Source of the DNA: an uncultured Collinsella sp.
GTDB taxonomy: Bacteria > Actinomycetota > Coriobacteriia > Coriobacteriales > Coriobacteriaceae
NCBI GenBank assembly: GCA_900552395.1
Contig: URZJ01000042.1
Span: 1-11,050, forward strand
DNA: 11,050 nt
Direction: 5' to 3'
Shown here: piece after piece, positions 1 to 7,500 of the stretch
Layout of the letters: each line of letters opens with the position of its first letter
How positions within the stretch are numbered: position 1 is the stretch's first letter
Notes under the pieces: generated by a model
The model's input: only the letters and a program-made list of their open reading frames with translations
What the model was told of the DNA's origin: nothing
Databases searched by the model: none
Position numbers and translations under genes: made by a program

Positions 1-232
1 CGCCCTCGGCAGCAAAGTCCTCATCGCGCGTGAGCACGATATTACGACGGTTCTTGAGCGGACGCCCGCCGGGAAAACTCAGCAGCGTCTTGCGTCCCAT
101 AATGACCGGGCAGCCTTTGGTGCGCGCCACAAAATGACGCATGTCGGCGCGATTAGACACGACCATGTCACCCTCGCACCCAATGCCCCAATCGTCACAC
201 ACGGCGACAATGGCGGAAAGCTTACACGTCAT
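1..232 (-). CDS. folA: dihydrofolate reductase, C-terminal part cut off by window edge
   Basis: Reduces dihydrofolate to tetrahydrofolate with NADPH, regenerating the folate that thymidylate synthase oxidises. Only the first 77 residues lie in the window. The protein begins MTCKLSAIVAV and shows the WGIG loop (15-18), an acid D30 aligning with the E. coli catalytic D27, the VIMGRKT NADPH-binding motif (43-49) and the FPGGRPLKNRRNIVLTR segment (53-69). The usual Leu-Pro-Trp just before the catalytic acid is replaced by Met-Val-Val (23-25). The ATG at 232 is chosen because AGGTGA lies 5 nt upstream; an in-frame GTG at 241 directly abutting the thyA stop is the alternative. It follows thyA by 9 nt, so the two are almost certainly co-transcribed and translationally coupled. 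Confidence 0.9.
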   Translation of the reverse strand, partial: MTCKLSAIVAVCDDWGIGCEGDMVVSNRADMRHFVARTKGCPVIMGRKTLLSFPGGRPLKNRRNIVLTRDEDFAAEG

Positions 233-241
233 GCGCGTCAC

Positions 242-1090
242 CTACACCGCAATGGGGATGTTCTTGACCTGCGGGCCGTGCTCATAGCCCTCGACGATCA
301 GATCATCGGTCGTAAACGCATAGAAGTCATGTACATCGGGGTTAAGCGTTACCTTAGGCGCGGCAAACTGCGGACGCTCGATAAGCTCGCGGACGATATC
401 GACATGACGGTCGTAAATGTGGGCATCGGCGATCACATGCAGCAGCTCGCCGGGAATCATATCGACCGATTGCGCGACCATCATCAGCAAGATGGCGTAC
501 TGGCACACATTCCAGTTGTTCGCGGCCAAAATGTCCTGGCTGCGCTGGTTGAGAATCATGTTGAGCGTCGGTTTGTCATCCTGCGGGCGCTGCGTCACGT
601 TATACGTCACGCTGTAGGCGCACGGATACAGGTGCATCTCGGACAGGTCGCTAAACACATAGGTATTCGTCATAATGCGGCGGCTGTACGGCGTGTTCTT
701 AAGGTCGTACAGAACGCGATCCATCTGGTCAAAGTCGCCCTCGGCATAATGGCTCTTCTGCCCAATCTGATACCCGTAGGCCTTGCCGATGGAGCCAGTC
801 TCGTCGGCCCACTCATCCCAAATATGGCTGTTGAGGTCATGCACGTTATTGGACTTCTTTTGATAGATCCACAGGATCTCGTCCATGGCAGACTTAAGCG
901 CCGTGCGACGCAGGGTAAGCGCCGGAAACTCCTCACGCAGGTCGTAGCGTGCCGTGACGCCAAAGTTTTTAATGGTATAGGCAGGGGTGCCGTCCTCCCA
1001 CACCGGGCGGACCTTTTGGCCCTCGGTGGTGGTGCCATGGTCCAGAATATCGCGGCACATGGCTACAAACTGTTGATCAGCCTTGCTCAT
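242..1090 (-). CDS. thyA: thymidylate synthase
   Basis: Methylates dUMP to dTMP using 5,10-methylenetetrahydrofolate, in the cytoplasm. At 282 residues it is slightly longer than the 264-residue E. coli enzyme. The catalytic cysteine is C157 in the motif LYPCAYSVTYN, closer to the HPCAY form of Bacillus ThyA than to the PCH form of E. coli. Other family landmarks are the phosphate-binding arginine pair R137-R138, QRSQD (182-186), N194, and the dUMP-binding HIYDRH (224-229). The frame is open to 1126, but the ATG at 1090 is preferred because a full AGGAGG ribosome binding site (1095-1100) sits 4 nt upstream and would be coding sequence with the longer start. It is the first gene of a thyA-folA pair, divergent from the DUF134 fusion gene. 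Confidence 0.96.
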   Translation of the reverse strand: MSKADQQFVAMCRDILDHGTTTEGQKVRPVWEDGTPAYTIKNFGVTARYDLREEFPALTLRRTALKSAMDEILWIYQKKSNNVHDLNSHIWDEWADETGSIGKAYGYQIGQKSHYAEGDFDQMDRVLYDLKNTPYSRRIMTNTYVFSDLSEMHLYPCAYSVTYNVTQRPQDDKPTLNMILNQRSQDILAANNWNVCQYAILLMMVAQSVDMIPGELLHVIADAHIYDRHVDIVRELIERPQFAAPKVTLNPDVHDFYAFTTDDLIVEGYEHGPQVKNIPIAV

Positions 1091-1094
1091 TGAC

Positions 1095-1100
1095 CCTCCT
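1095..1100 (-). promoter_or_regulatory. ribosome binding site of thyA
   Basis: The minus strand reads AGGAGG here, a perfect match to the anti-Shine-Dalgarno core, 4 nt before the ATG at 1090. It decides the thyA start against the longer open frame that begins at 1126. Confidence 0.85.
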
Positions 1101-1124
1101 GTCAGTCGCCTATAAGCGAGATTC

Positions 1125-1130
1125 ATTGTA
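1125..1130 (-). promoter_or_regulatory. candidate -10 element for thyA-folA
   Basis: The minus strand reads TACAAT, five of six matches to TATAAT, 35 nt before the thyA start. No convincing -35 hexamer is found 16-18 bp upstream (around 1148-1153), so this is tentative. It is the best-looking -10 in the thyA leader. Confidence 0.35.
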
Positions 1131-1173
1131 GCCCAGGCGCAAGCGGCCCCACAGCCCTAACATAAGCCCTCAT

Positions 1174-1193
1174 TTTCTGACATATGCCAGAAA
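1174..1193. promoter_or_regulatory. palindromic operator candidate, distal copy
   Basis: A 20-bp inverted repeat with 9 of 10 symmetric pairs, core TGACATATGCCA at 1178-1189 and flanking TTTC/GAAA arms. It shares 11 of 12 core bases with the palindrome at 1231-1242; centres are 53 bp apart. It lies just upstream of the candidate -35 of the DUF134 fusion gene and about 45 bp upstream of the candidate thyA -10. Binding by the DUF134 protein itself is inference. Confidence 0.6.
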
Positions 1194-1197
1194 TTCC

Positions 1198-1225
1198 TTG
1201 CGTAAATCCGCACGGTCGTTATTCT
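1198..1225 (+). promoter_or_regulatory. candidate promoter of the DUF134 fusion gene
   Basis: TTGCGT at 1198-1203 and TATTCT at 1220-1225 with a 16-bp spacer; three and four matches to the sigma-70 consensus hexamers. Weak on its own, but it lies exactly between the two palindromes. The TTGACA at 1230-1235 cannot be the -35 of this gene, because a -10 at normal spacing would fall on or past the start codon. Confidence 0.35.
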
Positions 1226-1230
1226 ATTGT

Positions 1231-1242
1231 TGACATATGTCA
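1231..1242. promoter_or_regulatory. palindromic operator candidate, proximal copy
   Basis: TGACATATGTCA is a perfect 12-bp palindrome, positioned about where transcription from the candidate promoter would begin and 14 nt before the ATG at 1257. It repeats the core found at 1178-1189. The position suits repression by a dimeric regulator. The regulator is not identified; the adjacent DUF134 protein is the obvious candidate. Confidence 0.6.
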
Positions 1243-1256
1243 GATATGGAGAGTGT

Positions 1257-2021
1257 ATGGCGGGAAGACGTGAAAAATTGCGCCGCGTCGGGATCATCCC
1301 CGAATATCGCGGTTTTACCCCCGATGGCCTTGCCAGCGGAGAGGCCATCGACATGACGGTCGACGAACTCGAGGTCCTGCGGCTATGCGACCTGGAAGGC
1401 CTCAATCAGGAGGCCGTCGCAAAGCACATGGGCATCGCGCGCGCCACGGTGGCGGCAATTTGCAGCCGAGCGCATCGCAAGGTGGCAAATGCGCTGGTCA
1501 ATGGTCGGGCGCTCATCATCGAAGGCGGCAATATCGCGTACTCCCCCATTACCACGGCAACGGCCGTATGGCCAGCAAAGGAGATCGACACCATGAGGGT
1601 GGCAACGACGTACGACAACGGCAGCATCTTTATGCACTTTGGCCGCAGCGAGCAGTTCAAGATCTACGACATCCAGGATGGCAAGGTGCTCAACGAACAG
1701 GTCGTGGGCACTGACGGCACCGGTCACGGCGCATTGGCGGGCCTGCTTGCCAACGGCGGCGTCGACACGCTCATCTGCGGCGGTATCGGCGGCGGCGCCA
1801 TCAACGCGCTCACCCAGGCCGGCATCACGGTCTACGCGGGCGCCCAGGGCAGCTGCGACGCCTGCGTCGAGGCCCTTATCGCGGGCACGCTCGCGCAGAC
1901 CGGCGAGGCCACCTGCGACTGCCATGGTCACGACCACGAGCACGCCCATGAGCATGGCGAGTCCTGCGGCTGCCACGGCCATCACGAGCACAAGGGCCAC
2001 GAGGGTTGCGGCTGCCACTAG
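1257..2021 (+). CDS. DUF134 HTH domain fused to NifX/NafY-like cofactor-binding domain
   Basis: A 254-residue two-domain protein. Residues 1-98 match the DUF134 family (MAGRREKLRR start, PEYRGFTPDG, then a helix-turn-helix of sigma region 4 type around 35-80: VDELEVLRLCDLEGL, QEAVAKHMGIARATV). Residues 112-215 match the dinitrogenase iron-molybdenum cofactor family, with MRVATTYDNG, HFGRSEQF, GGIGGGA (175-181) and a CDAC pair (200-203). Residues 220-254 form a metal-binding tail with 12 His and 6 Cys, including CDCH, CGCH and CGCH. The ATG at 1257 is preferred over an upstream TTG at 1227 because GGAG (1248-1251) precedes it by 5 nt and homology begins there. No nif genes are nearby, so a role in nitrogen fixation is unlikely. 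I infer a metal- or cluster-sensing regulator, possibly autoregulated through the flanking palindromes. The exact ligand is unknown. Confidence 0.88.
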   Translation: MAGRREKLRRVGIIPEYRGFTPDGLASGEAIDMTVDELEVLRLCDLEGLNQEAVAKHMGIARATVAAICSRAHRKVANALVNGRALIIEGGNIAYSPITTATAVWPAKEIDTMRVATTYDNGSIFMHFGRSEQFKIYDIQDGKVLNEQVVGTDGTGHGALAGLLANGGVDTLICGGIGGGAINALTQAGITVYAGAQGSCDACVEALIAGTLAQTGEATCDCHGHDHEHAHEHGESCGCHGHHEHKGHEGCGCH

Positions 2022-2083
2022 CGGCACGGCACCGCGAGCTCGGGGCGCGACGCTGAACGCAGCCCAACTATCAAAGCCAACAA

Positions 2084-2117
2084 CAAAGGCCACCCGGTAG
2101 CTTCCGAGTGGCCTTTG
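2084..2117 (-). terminator. intrinsic terminator, mainly for ffh, possibly bidirectional
   Basis: A 10-bp perfect stem (AAAGGCCAC 2085-2093 with GTGGCCTTT 2108-2116, plus C2084-G2117), then a C/A mismatch and a further 3-bp CGG/CCG stem around a 6-nt loop. It begins 25 nt beyond the ffh stop. In the minus direction it is followed by TTTGTTGTT-like sequence. In the plus direction the tail has only three T's, so it is weaker for the DUF134 gene. Nothing else is recognisable in the gap 2022-2141. Confidence 0.75.
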
Positions 2118-2141
2118 CCATATCAAGCTGGAATTACAGCT

Positions 2142-3611
2142 CTATTTCTTATTGCGCATCTGCGCTTCCATCTGGCGCAGCAGGTCCATGTCGGACTTGG
2201 GGCCACCCATGCCGCCTATACCGCCCAGACCCATGGCATCCAGGCCGGGAATATTGGGCATGCGCATCTTTTTGCCCTTCTTGCCCTTCTTGCCCTTCTT
2301 GCCGCCGGCCTGCGCCTGATTGGCCATCGTGCGCATGCGGCCCATCATCTTATTCATCTCGCCCCACTGCTTCATAAGGCTATTGACCTCGGTGGGGGTC
2401 ACGCCGGCGCCCTTGGCAATGCGAGCACGGCGCTGGCCGTTGATGATGGAGGGGCGCAGGCGTTCCTCCTTGGTCATCGACATGATAATGGCCTCGTTCT
2501 TGTCAAAGATGCCCTCGTCCAGGTTTCCACCCATCTGGTTGAGCGCGCGCTGGCCACCGGGAAGCATTCCCAGGATGCCCTTCATGCCGCCCATCTTCTT
2601 AACGGCCTTCATCTGGTCGAGCATGTCGTTCATGGTAAAGCCCTCGCGCAGCATGCGCTCGGCGGCCTCGAGCTGCTCGGCATCGGCGGCCTCCTGGGCC
2701 TTCTCGATGATGCCGACGACGTCGCCCATGCCCAAGATTCGCTTGGCCATACGGTCGGGGTAGAACGGCTCCAGCGAATCGGGCTTCTCGCCCATGCTCA
2801 CGAACTTGATGGGCTTGCCGGTCACCTGGCGCACGGAAAGCGCGCCGCCACCACGAGCATCGCCGTCGAGCTTGGAGATGATCACGCCGTCAAAGTCGGT
2901 GCGCTCGGCGAAGGTCGAGACGACGTTGACGATATCCTGGCCGGTCATGGCATCGACGACCATCAGCACCTGATCGGGCTTGACAGCCTTCTTAATGTCC
3001 ACGGCTTCCTGCATCATCTGCTCGTCGATCTGCAAACGACCGGCGGTATCGACGATGACCACGTCACGCAATTGGTCGACGGCCTCCTGAATAGCGCCCT
3101 TGGCGATGTCGACCGGGTGTGCACCGTCGCCACGGAAGACCGGCACGCCGATCTCTCCGCCAAGCGTGGCTAGCTGGTCGGCTGCGGCGGGACGGTAGAC
3201 GTCGCACGCGGCGAGCAGCGGCGAGCGGCCCTGCTTCTTGAGCAGGTAGGCCAGCTTTACGGCCGCCGTGGTCTTACCGGAGCCCTGCAGGCCCACGAGC
3301 ATGATGACGTTGGGGATACGGTTGCTAAAGACGAGCTTGCTCTCGGTGGAGCCGAGCATCTCGGTGAGCTCGTCGAGCACGATCTTGACGACGTTTTGCG
3401 CCGGCGACAGCGACTCCATGACCTCTGCGGTCATGCAGCGCTCCTTGGTCTTGGCGACGAAATCCTTGACAACCTTAAAGTTGACGTCGGCTTCGAGCAG
3501 CGCCATGCGAATATCGCGCATGGCCGAGGTGATGTCGGCCTCGGTCAGCTTACCCTTGCCGCGCAGGCGGTCAAATGTGTCATTGAGGCGATCGCTCAGA
3601 GAATCAAACAC
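2142..3611 (-). CDS. ffh: signal recognition particle GTPase Ffh (SRP54)
   Basis: Protein subunit of the bacterial signal recognition particle: binds signal peptides and the SRP RNA and delivers ribosomes to FtsY at the membrane. 489 residues. N domain about 1-95; G domain with P-loop GLQGSGKT (107-114), DVYRPAA (137-143), DTAGR (188-192) and SKLD (246-249); M domain about 300-435, methionine-rich, with the SRP-RNA-binding stretch RRARIAKGAGVT (394-405). The C-terminus adds a basic run of Gly-Lys-Lys repeats (439-449), then a Gly/Met-rich tail. The start is GTG at 3611, with AAGGAG 6 nt upstream overlapping the ftsY stop. It lies 10 nt after ftsY, last in the smc-ftsY-ffh run, and the terminator at 2084-2117 closes the unit. 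The SRP RNA gene is not in the window. Confidence 0.98.
   Translation of the reverse strand: MFDSLSDRLNDTFDRLRGKGKLTEADITSAMRDIRMALLEADVNFKVVKDFVAKTKERCMTAEVMESLSPAQNVVKIVLDELTEMLGSTESKLVFSNRIPNVIMLVGLQGSGKTTAAVKLAYLLKKQGRSPLLAACDVYRPAAADQLATLGGEIGVPVFRGDGAHPVDIAKGAIQEAVDQLRDVVIVDTAGRLQIDEQMMQEAVDIKKAVKPDQVLMVVDAMTGQDIVNVVSTFAERTDFDGVIISKLDGDARGGGALSVRQVTGKPIKFVSMGEKPDSLEPFYPDRMAKRILGMGDVVGIIEKAQEAADAEQLEAAERMLREGFTMNDMLDQMKAVKKMGGMKGILGMLPGGQRALNQMGGNLDEGIFDKNEAIIMSMTKEERLRPSIINGQRRARIAKGAGVTPTEVNSLMKQWGEMNKMMGRMRTMANQAQAGGKKGKKGKKGKKMRMPNIPGLDAMGLGGIGGMGGPKSDMDLLRQMEAQMRNKK
2272..2303. repeat. 9-bp tandem repeat inside ffh
   Basis: Three perfect tandem copies of TTGCCCTTC (2272-2298) and a partial fourth, encoding the GKK repeats in the C-terminal tail of Ffh. 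The unit is a multiple of three, so copy-number change would lengthen or shorten the basic tail without shifting the frame. Confidence 0.85.
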
Positions 3612-3621
3612 TAGTCACTCC

Positions 3622-4539
3622 TTAATTGGACTCGCCCACCAGGGCGCGGCAGAAATCTTTGGCATTGAACTCCTGTAGGTCATCGACCTGCTCGCCCACG
3701 CCCACGCGCAGAATCGGGAGCTTGAGCTTCTCGGCCACGGCCATGGCGATGCCGCCCTTTGCCGTACCGTCGAGCTTCGTCATGATGATACCGTCCAGAC
3801 CCAGCGCCTCGTTAAACTCGAGCGCCTGGTTCAGACCGTTCTGGCCGGTGGCGGCATCGATCACGAGCACGACCGAGACGGGCATGGGGCCGGCGGCCAT
3901 ATTGGCGGCGCGCTTACGCGTCACGTTAACCACTTTGGCAAGCTCGCGCATGAGCTCGGGACTCGTGTGCAGGCGGCCGGCGGTGTCGATCAGCACCAGG
4001 TCGCTGCCGCGCTTATCGGCCTCATCGAGCACGTCGTAGCAAACACTTGCCGGGTCGGAGCCGCGATCGCGCTTGATGACGGGGACGCCGGCGCGCTGAC
4101 CCCACACATCGAGCTGCTCGATGGCGGCGGCGCGGAAGGTATCGGCAGAACCGATCACGACATTCTTGCCGCGGGCGGCCATGGCGCTCGCGATCTTGCC
4201 GACCGTCGTGGTCTTGCCGGCGCCGTTAATGCCTACAAACAGCACGCAGCTCGGCGTGTCAGAGAACGGATCGCGCTCGGCGGGCACAAAATGCTGCTCG
4301 AGCTGCTCAGCCAGGGCGCGACGGAGCTGCGGGGCGGTCTTGAGGTTCTTCTTGGCGGCCGTCTCGCGCAGATCATCGGAGACCTGAATGGCGACCTCGG
4401 CGCCCATGTCACCCATAACGAGGGTATCCTCAAGGTCCTCCCAAAAGTCCTCGTCGACCTCGCCGCCAAAGTAGAAGACCTCGTTGAGGGCCTCGCGGCT
4501 GCGCTCAAGTCCGCGCGAGAGAGCGTCAAAGAATCCCAT
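3622..4539 (-). CDS. ftsY: signal recognition particle receptor FtsY
   Basis: Membrane-associated GTPase that docks the SRP-ribosome complex at the Sec translocon. 305 residues, the short form lacking the long acidic A domain of E. coli FtsY. The N-terminus GFFDALSRGLERSREAL is a plausible amphipathic membrane-targeting helix. N domain about 1-90; G domain with P-loop GINGAGKT (103-110), DTFRAAA (133-139), DTAGR (185-189) and TKLD (254-257). The ATG at 4539 shares one base with the smc stop (TAATG), implying translational coupling; no strong ribosome binding site is visible. ffh follows after 10 nt. ylxM, often present between the two in Firmicutes, is absent. Confidence 0.97.
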   Translation of the reverse strand: MGFFDALSRGLERSREALNEVFYFGGEVDEDFWEDLEDTLVMGDMGAEVAIQVSDDLRETAAKKNLKTAPQLRRALAEQLEQHFVPAERDPFSDTPSCVLFVGINGAGKTTTVGKIASAMAARGKNVVIGSADTFRAAAIEQLDVWGQRAGVPVIKRDRGSDPASVCYDVLDEADKRGSDLVLIDTAGRLHTSPELMRELAKVVNVTRKRAANMAAGPMPVSVVLVIDAATGQNGLNQALEFNEALGLDGIIMTKLDGTAKGGIAMAVAEKLKLPILRVGVGEQVDDLQEFNAKDFCRALVGESN

Positions 4540-7500
4540 TATGCATTCACGACCTTTCCGGTTTCGCGATCGAGTTTTTGCGAGACGACGCGGCTGACGC
4601 CGTCGGCTTGCATCGAGACGCCATAGAGAACGTCAGCGTCCTCCATAGTACGGCGCTGATGCGAAATGACCAAGAGCTGTGTATCGGAACGCAGCACATC
4701 GAGGGCTCCGATGAGCTTGGACAGGTTGGCGTCATCAAGCGCCGCCTCGACCTCGTCAAGCACATAGAACGGCACCGTGCGCGTGCGGTACACGGCAAAG
4801 AGCAGGGCGAGCGCCGTCAGACTCTTCTCGCCACCCGACATGAGCATCATCTTAGTAATGCGCTTGCCGCGCGGCTGCGCCACAACCTCAATGCCCGTCT
4901 CGGCAGGATGCTCGGGATCGGTCATCTCAAGATGAGCCTGGCCACCCGGGAACAGCATGGCGAAGATCTCGCGGAAGTTCGCGTCGACCTTCTCAAACGT
5001 CACCAGAAACGCCTTGCGCATCTTGCGATCAATGGCCACTGTGATCTTGGTGAGCGCCTTGCGCGCGCTCTCCAGATCGGCCAGCTGGTCCTCGATGTAA
5101 TCGGCGCGGCGCTTGAGCTGCTCGTACTCCTCCATGGCGACTTGGTTCACAGGGCCCAGGTTGTTGATCTGGCGCACAAGCTGGTTGAGCTCGCGCTCGG
5201 CGGCGTCGCGGTCGGTGGGCGCCGGCAGCATGAGCGCTTCCTCGAGCACCGTGGTGCCATCGGCGGTAATGGCCTTAATGGCAGCCTCGACCTGCACCTC
5301 GAGCTTGCCACGCGCGACCTTGAACTCGTTTTGCGTGGCCGTGGCTGTATCGACCCGCTCTTTGGCGCGGGCGACCTCGGTCTTGGCGTCCTCGATGGTC
5401 TTCTTAAGCGAAGCCGAGTCCGCCTCCTCAAGCGTCGCCTGATCGCGCAGGCGCGCAGCCCAGTCCGAGGCGCGCTCCAACAGGGCAGAATAGCGCTCGT
5501 GCATGGGATCGACGCGAAGGCGCAGTAGCTCGAGCGAGCGCGAGGCCTGACGCGTCCCGCGGATACGACGGTCGATACCCTCCAGGCGATGCTCCAGATC
5601 GGGCACACGGCCCTTCAGCGAACGCAGGCGCTCGCTCGTCTGAGCCAGGCGCACCTTAGCGTCGGCGAGCTTACCGGCAGCCTCGGAATCGTCACGGCGC
5701 ACGCGGTCGAGCTCGTCGTTGGACTCGGCAATCTGGAGACCTAAGTCGCTTGCCTGCGCACGAGCTTCGTCACGCGAGCGAGTAAGTTCATCCACACGTG
5801 GACGAGCGGCACGAACGGCCTCAGCGGCCTGCTCACGGCGCTTGGAGATGCGCACGCGCTCGACCTCGGCATTGTTGGCGCTTTGCTCCAGGCGGCCGAT
5901 CTCGGAGAGCAGCGAGCGGCGCTCGCCCTCAAGACGGGCGATCTCGCCAGCGGCATCGCCCTCGACGGCACGGGCCTCCTCGACGGCGACGTTGGCCTCA
6001 ACGACTTGGTCCGACACATGCTCAAACACGGCAGCCAGATCGGGCTCCAGGCCCTCCAGCTCGCGGATACGACGCTTGCGCTCCAAAGCGCCCGAAGCCT
6101 CGCCGGCATCGAGCGCCACACGCACCAGGCCACCACAGCTCACGCGGGCGCCATCGGGCGTCACGTAGGTCACACCGTCAACGACGGGCGCGGCCAGTGC
6201 GGCAGCCAAGTCATCGACCACGTAATAGCCGCCGAGCAGTGCCTCGACAACCGGACCATAACCGGCGCGCACGGACAGGCGATCGACCAGACGCGAACCG
6301 GCAGCGCTCTCGGCGGCAGCAGATCCGCTCACGCCGCGCGCCATCAGCAGCGCCTCGCCCGAGGCCTTCTTCTGGTCCAGGGCAGCGCGACCGGCGCGCT
6401 CGAGCGTGGCAGCGTTATCGAACAACAGGGCATCGATATCGCCGGCGAGCAGCTGCTCAACCAGACCCTCGAGCTCACGCGGCGCCTCGAGCACATCACC
6501 CAGACGGCCCGAAACATCGTCGCCCAGCGCGCCCACCAGACGGCTTACGAGCGGCGAGCTGTCTGCCATGCGGGCATCGAGCTTCTTTTGGCTGGCAAGC
6601 TCCGAGCGTACCTCGGACAGCTTGTTGCGCGCCTCGCCCTCGCGGGCACGCAGGTCCTTGAGGGCAGCGCGTGCCGTCTCGGTGGCCTCGCGCGCATCGC
6701 TCTGGGCCTGACGAGCCGCCTCAAGGGCGCTCTCAAGCTCCTCAGCACGGTCGCGGCGGCTCTCAAGCGATGCTGTGACCTCCTCGAGCTGTTCATCAAT
6801 CTGCTCCAGGCGCGAGGCGTACATGTTGTCCTCGACCTCAGCGTTGCTCAGCGAGTCCTTCACCTTGGCAAGCTCGAGTGCGGCGTTATCGGCCACACGC
6901 TGCACATCGCGCTGCTCGCGCATGAACTGCGAAATCTGCGCATCAAGCGCCACGCGCCGCTCGTGGAGCTGAGCGGCGGCAGGACCAGCGGCGTCAACGT
7001 CCTCCTGGGCCTGCATGTGCGCGCCGGTCACTTCCTCAAGCTGCGCACGCGCGTCCTCGAGCTCCTCTACCACGCGACGACGCTGATGCTCGGAGCTCGA
7101 GATCTGGCCGCGCATGTCGGACAGGCGCGACACCATGTTGTGGCCCTTTTCCTCGAGCAGGCGCATATCGGAGTTAATGCGGCCGACCACGTCTTGCATA
7201 TGGCGGCGCTGCTCGCCCAGATCGCCCACAAACAGGCCCTTTTCCTCGAGCATGACCTGGAGCTTCTCGAGCTCGCGTTCCTTTTCGCCCAAGCGGTACT
7301 GCGCAAGCTCCAGCTCGGCGGCACCTTCCTTGGAGCGGCTCTCCAAGTCGTTCCACTGCGACTGCAGCGAACGCAGCTCGTCGACGGCTAGCATCTGCGT
7401 AAGCTCGTTCGCGCGCGAGGACAGCTCTTTGTACTTGCGCGCGCGATCGACCTGACGCTCCAGCGGTCGCAACTGACGGGCGATTTCCTTGTTGATATCG

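Noticed and set aside
134..1093. A 319-codon plus-strand open frame opposite thyA and folA
   Set aside because: It mirrors thyA, whose catalytic motifs and ribosome binding site are clear; the antisense product has no recognisable features.
1153..1170. Direct repeat AGCCCT (1153-1158 and 1165-1170) in the thyA leader
   Set aside because: Only 6 bp long and two copies; it can occur by chance and shows no link to a promoter element.
1230..1235. TTGACA as the -35 box of the DUF134 fusion gene
   Set aside because: A -10 at 16-18 bp spacing would fall at about 1252-1259, on the start codon. The hexamer is better explained as part of the palindrome at 1231-1242.
2022..2083. A separate terminator for the DUF134 fusion gene
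   Set aside because: No stable stem with a T-tract was found here; only the shared hairpin at 2084-2117 is convincing.
2115..3173. A 352-codon plus-strand open frame opposite ffh
   Set aside because: Antisense to ffh, low-complexity His/Leu/Ala composition, no ribosome binding site and no family resemblance.
5883..7391. A 502-codon open frame on the plus strand, opposite smc
   Set aside because: It lies entirely antisense to the full-length, motif-complete smc. It is Leu/Ala/His/Arg-rich with no recognisable domain, as expected from the complement of GC-rich coding sequence.
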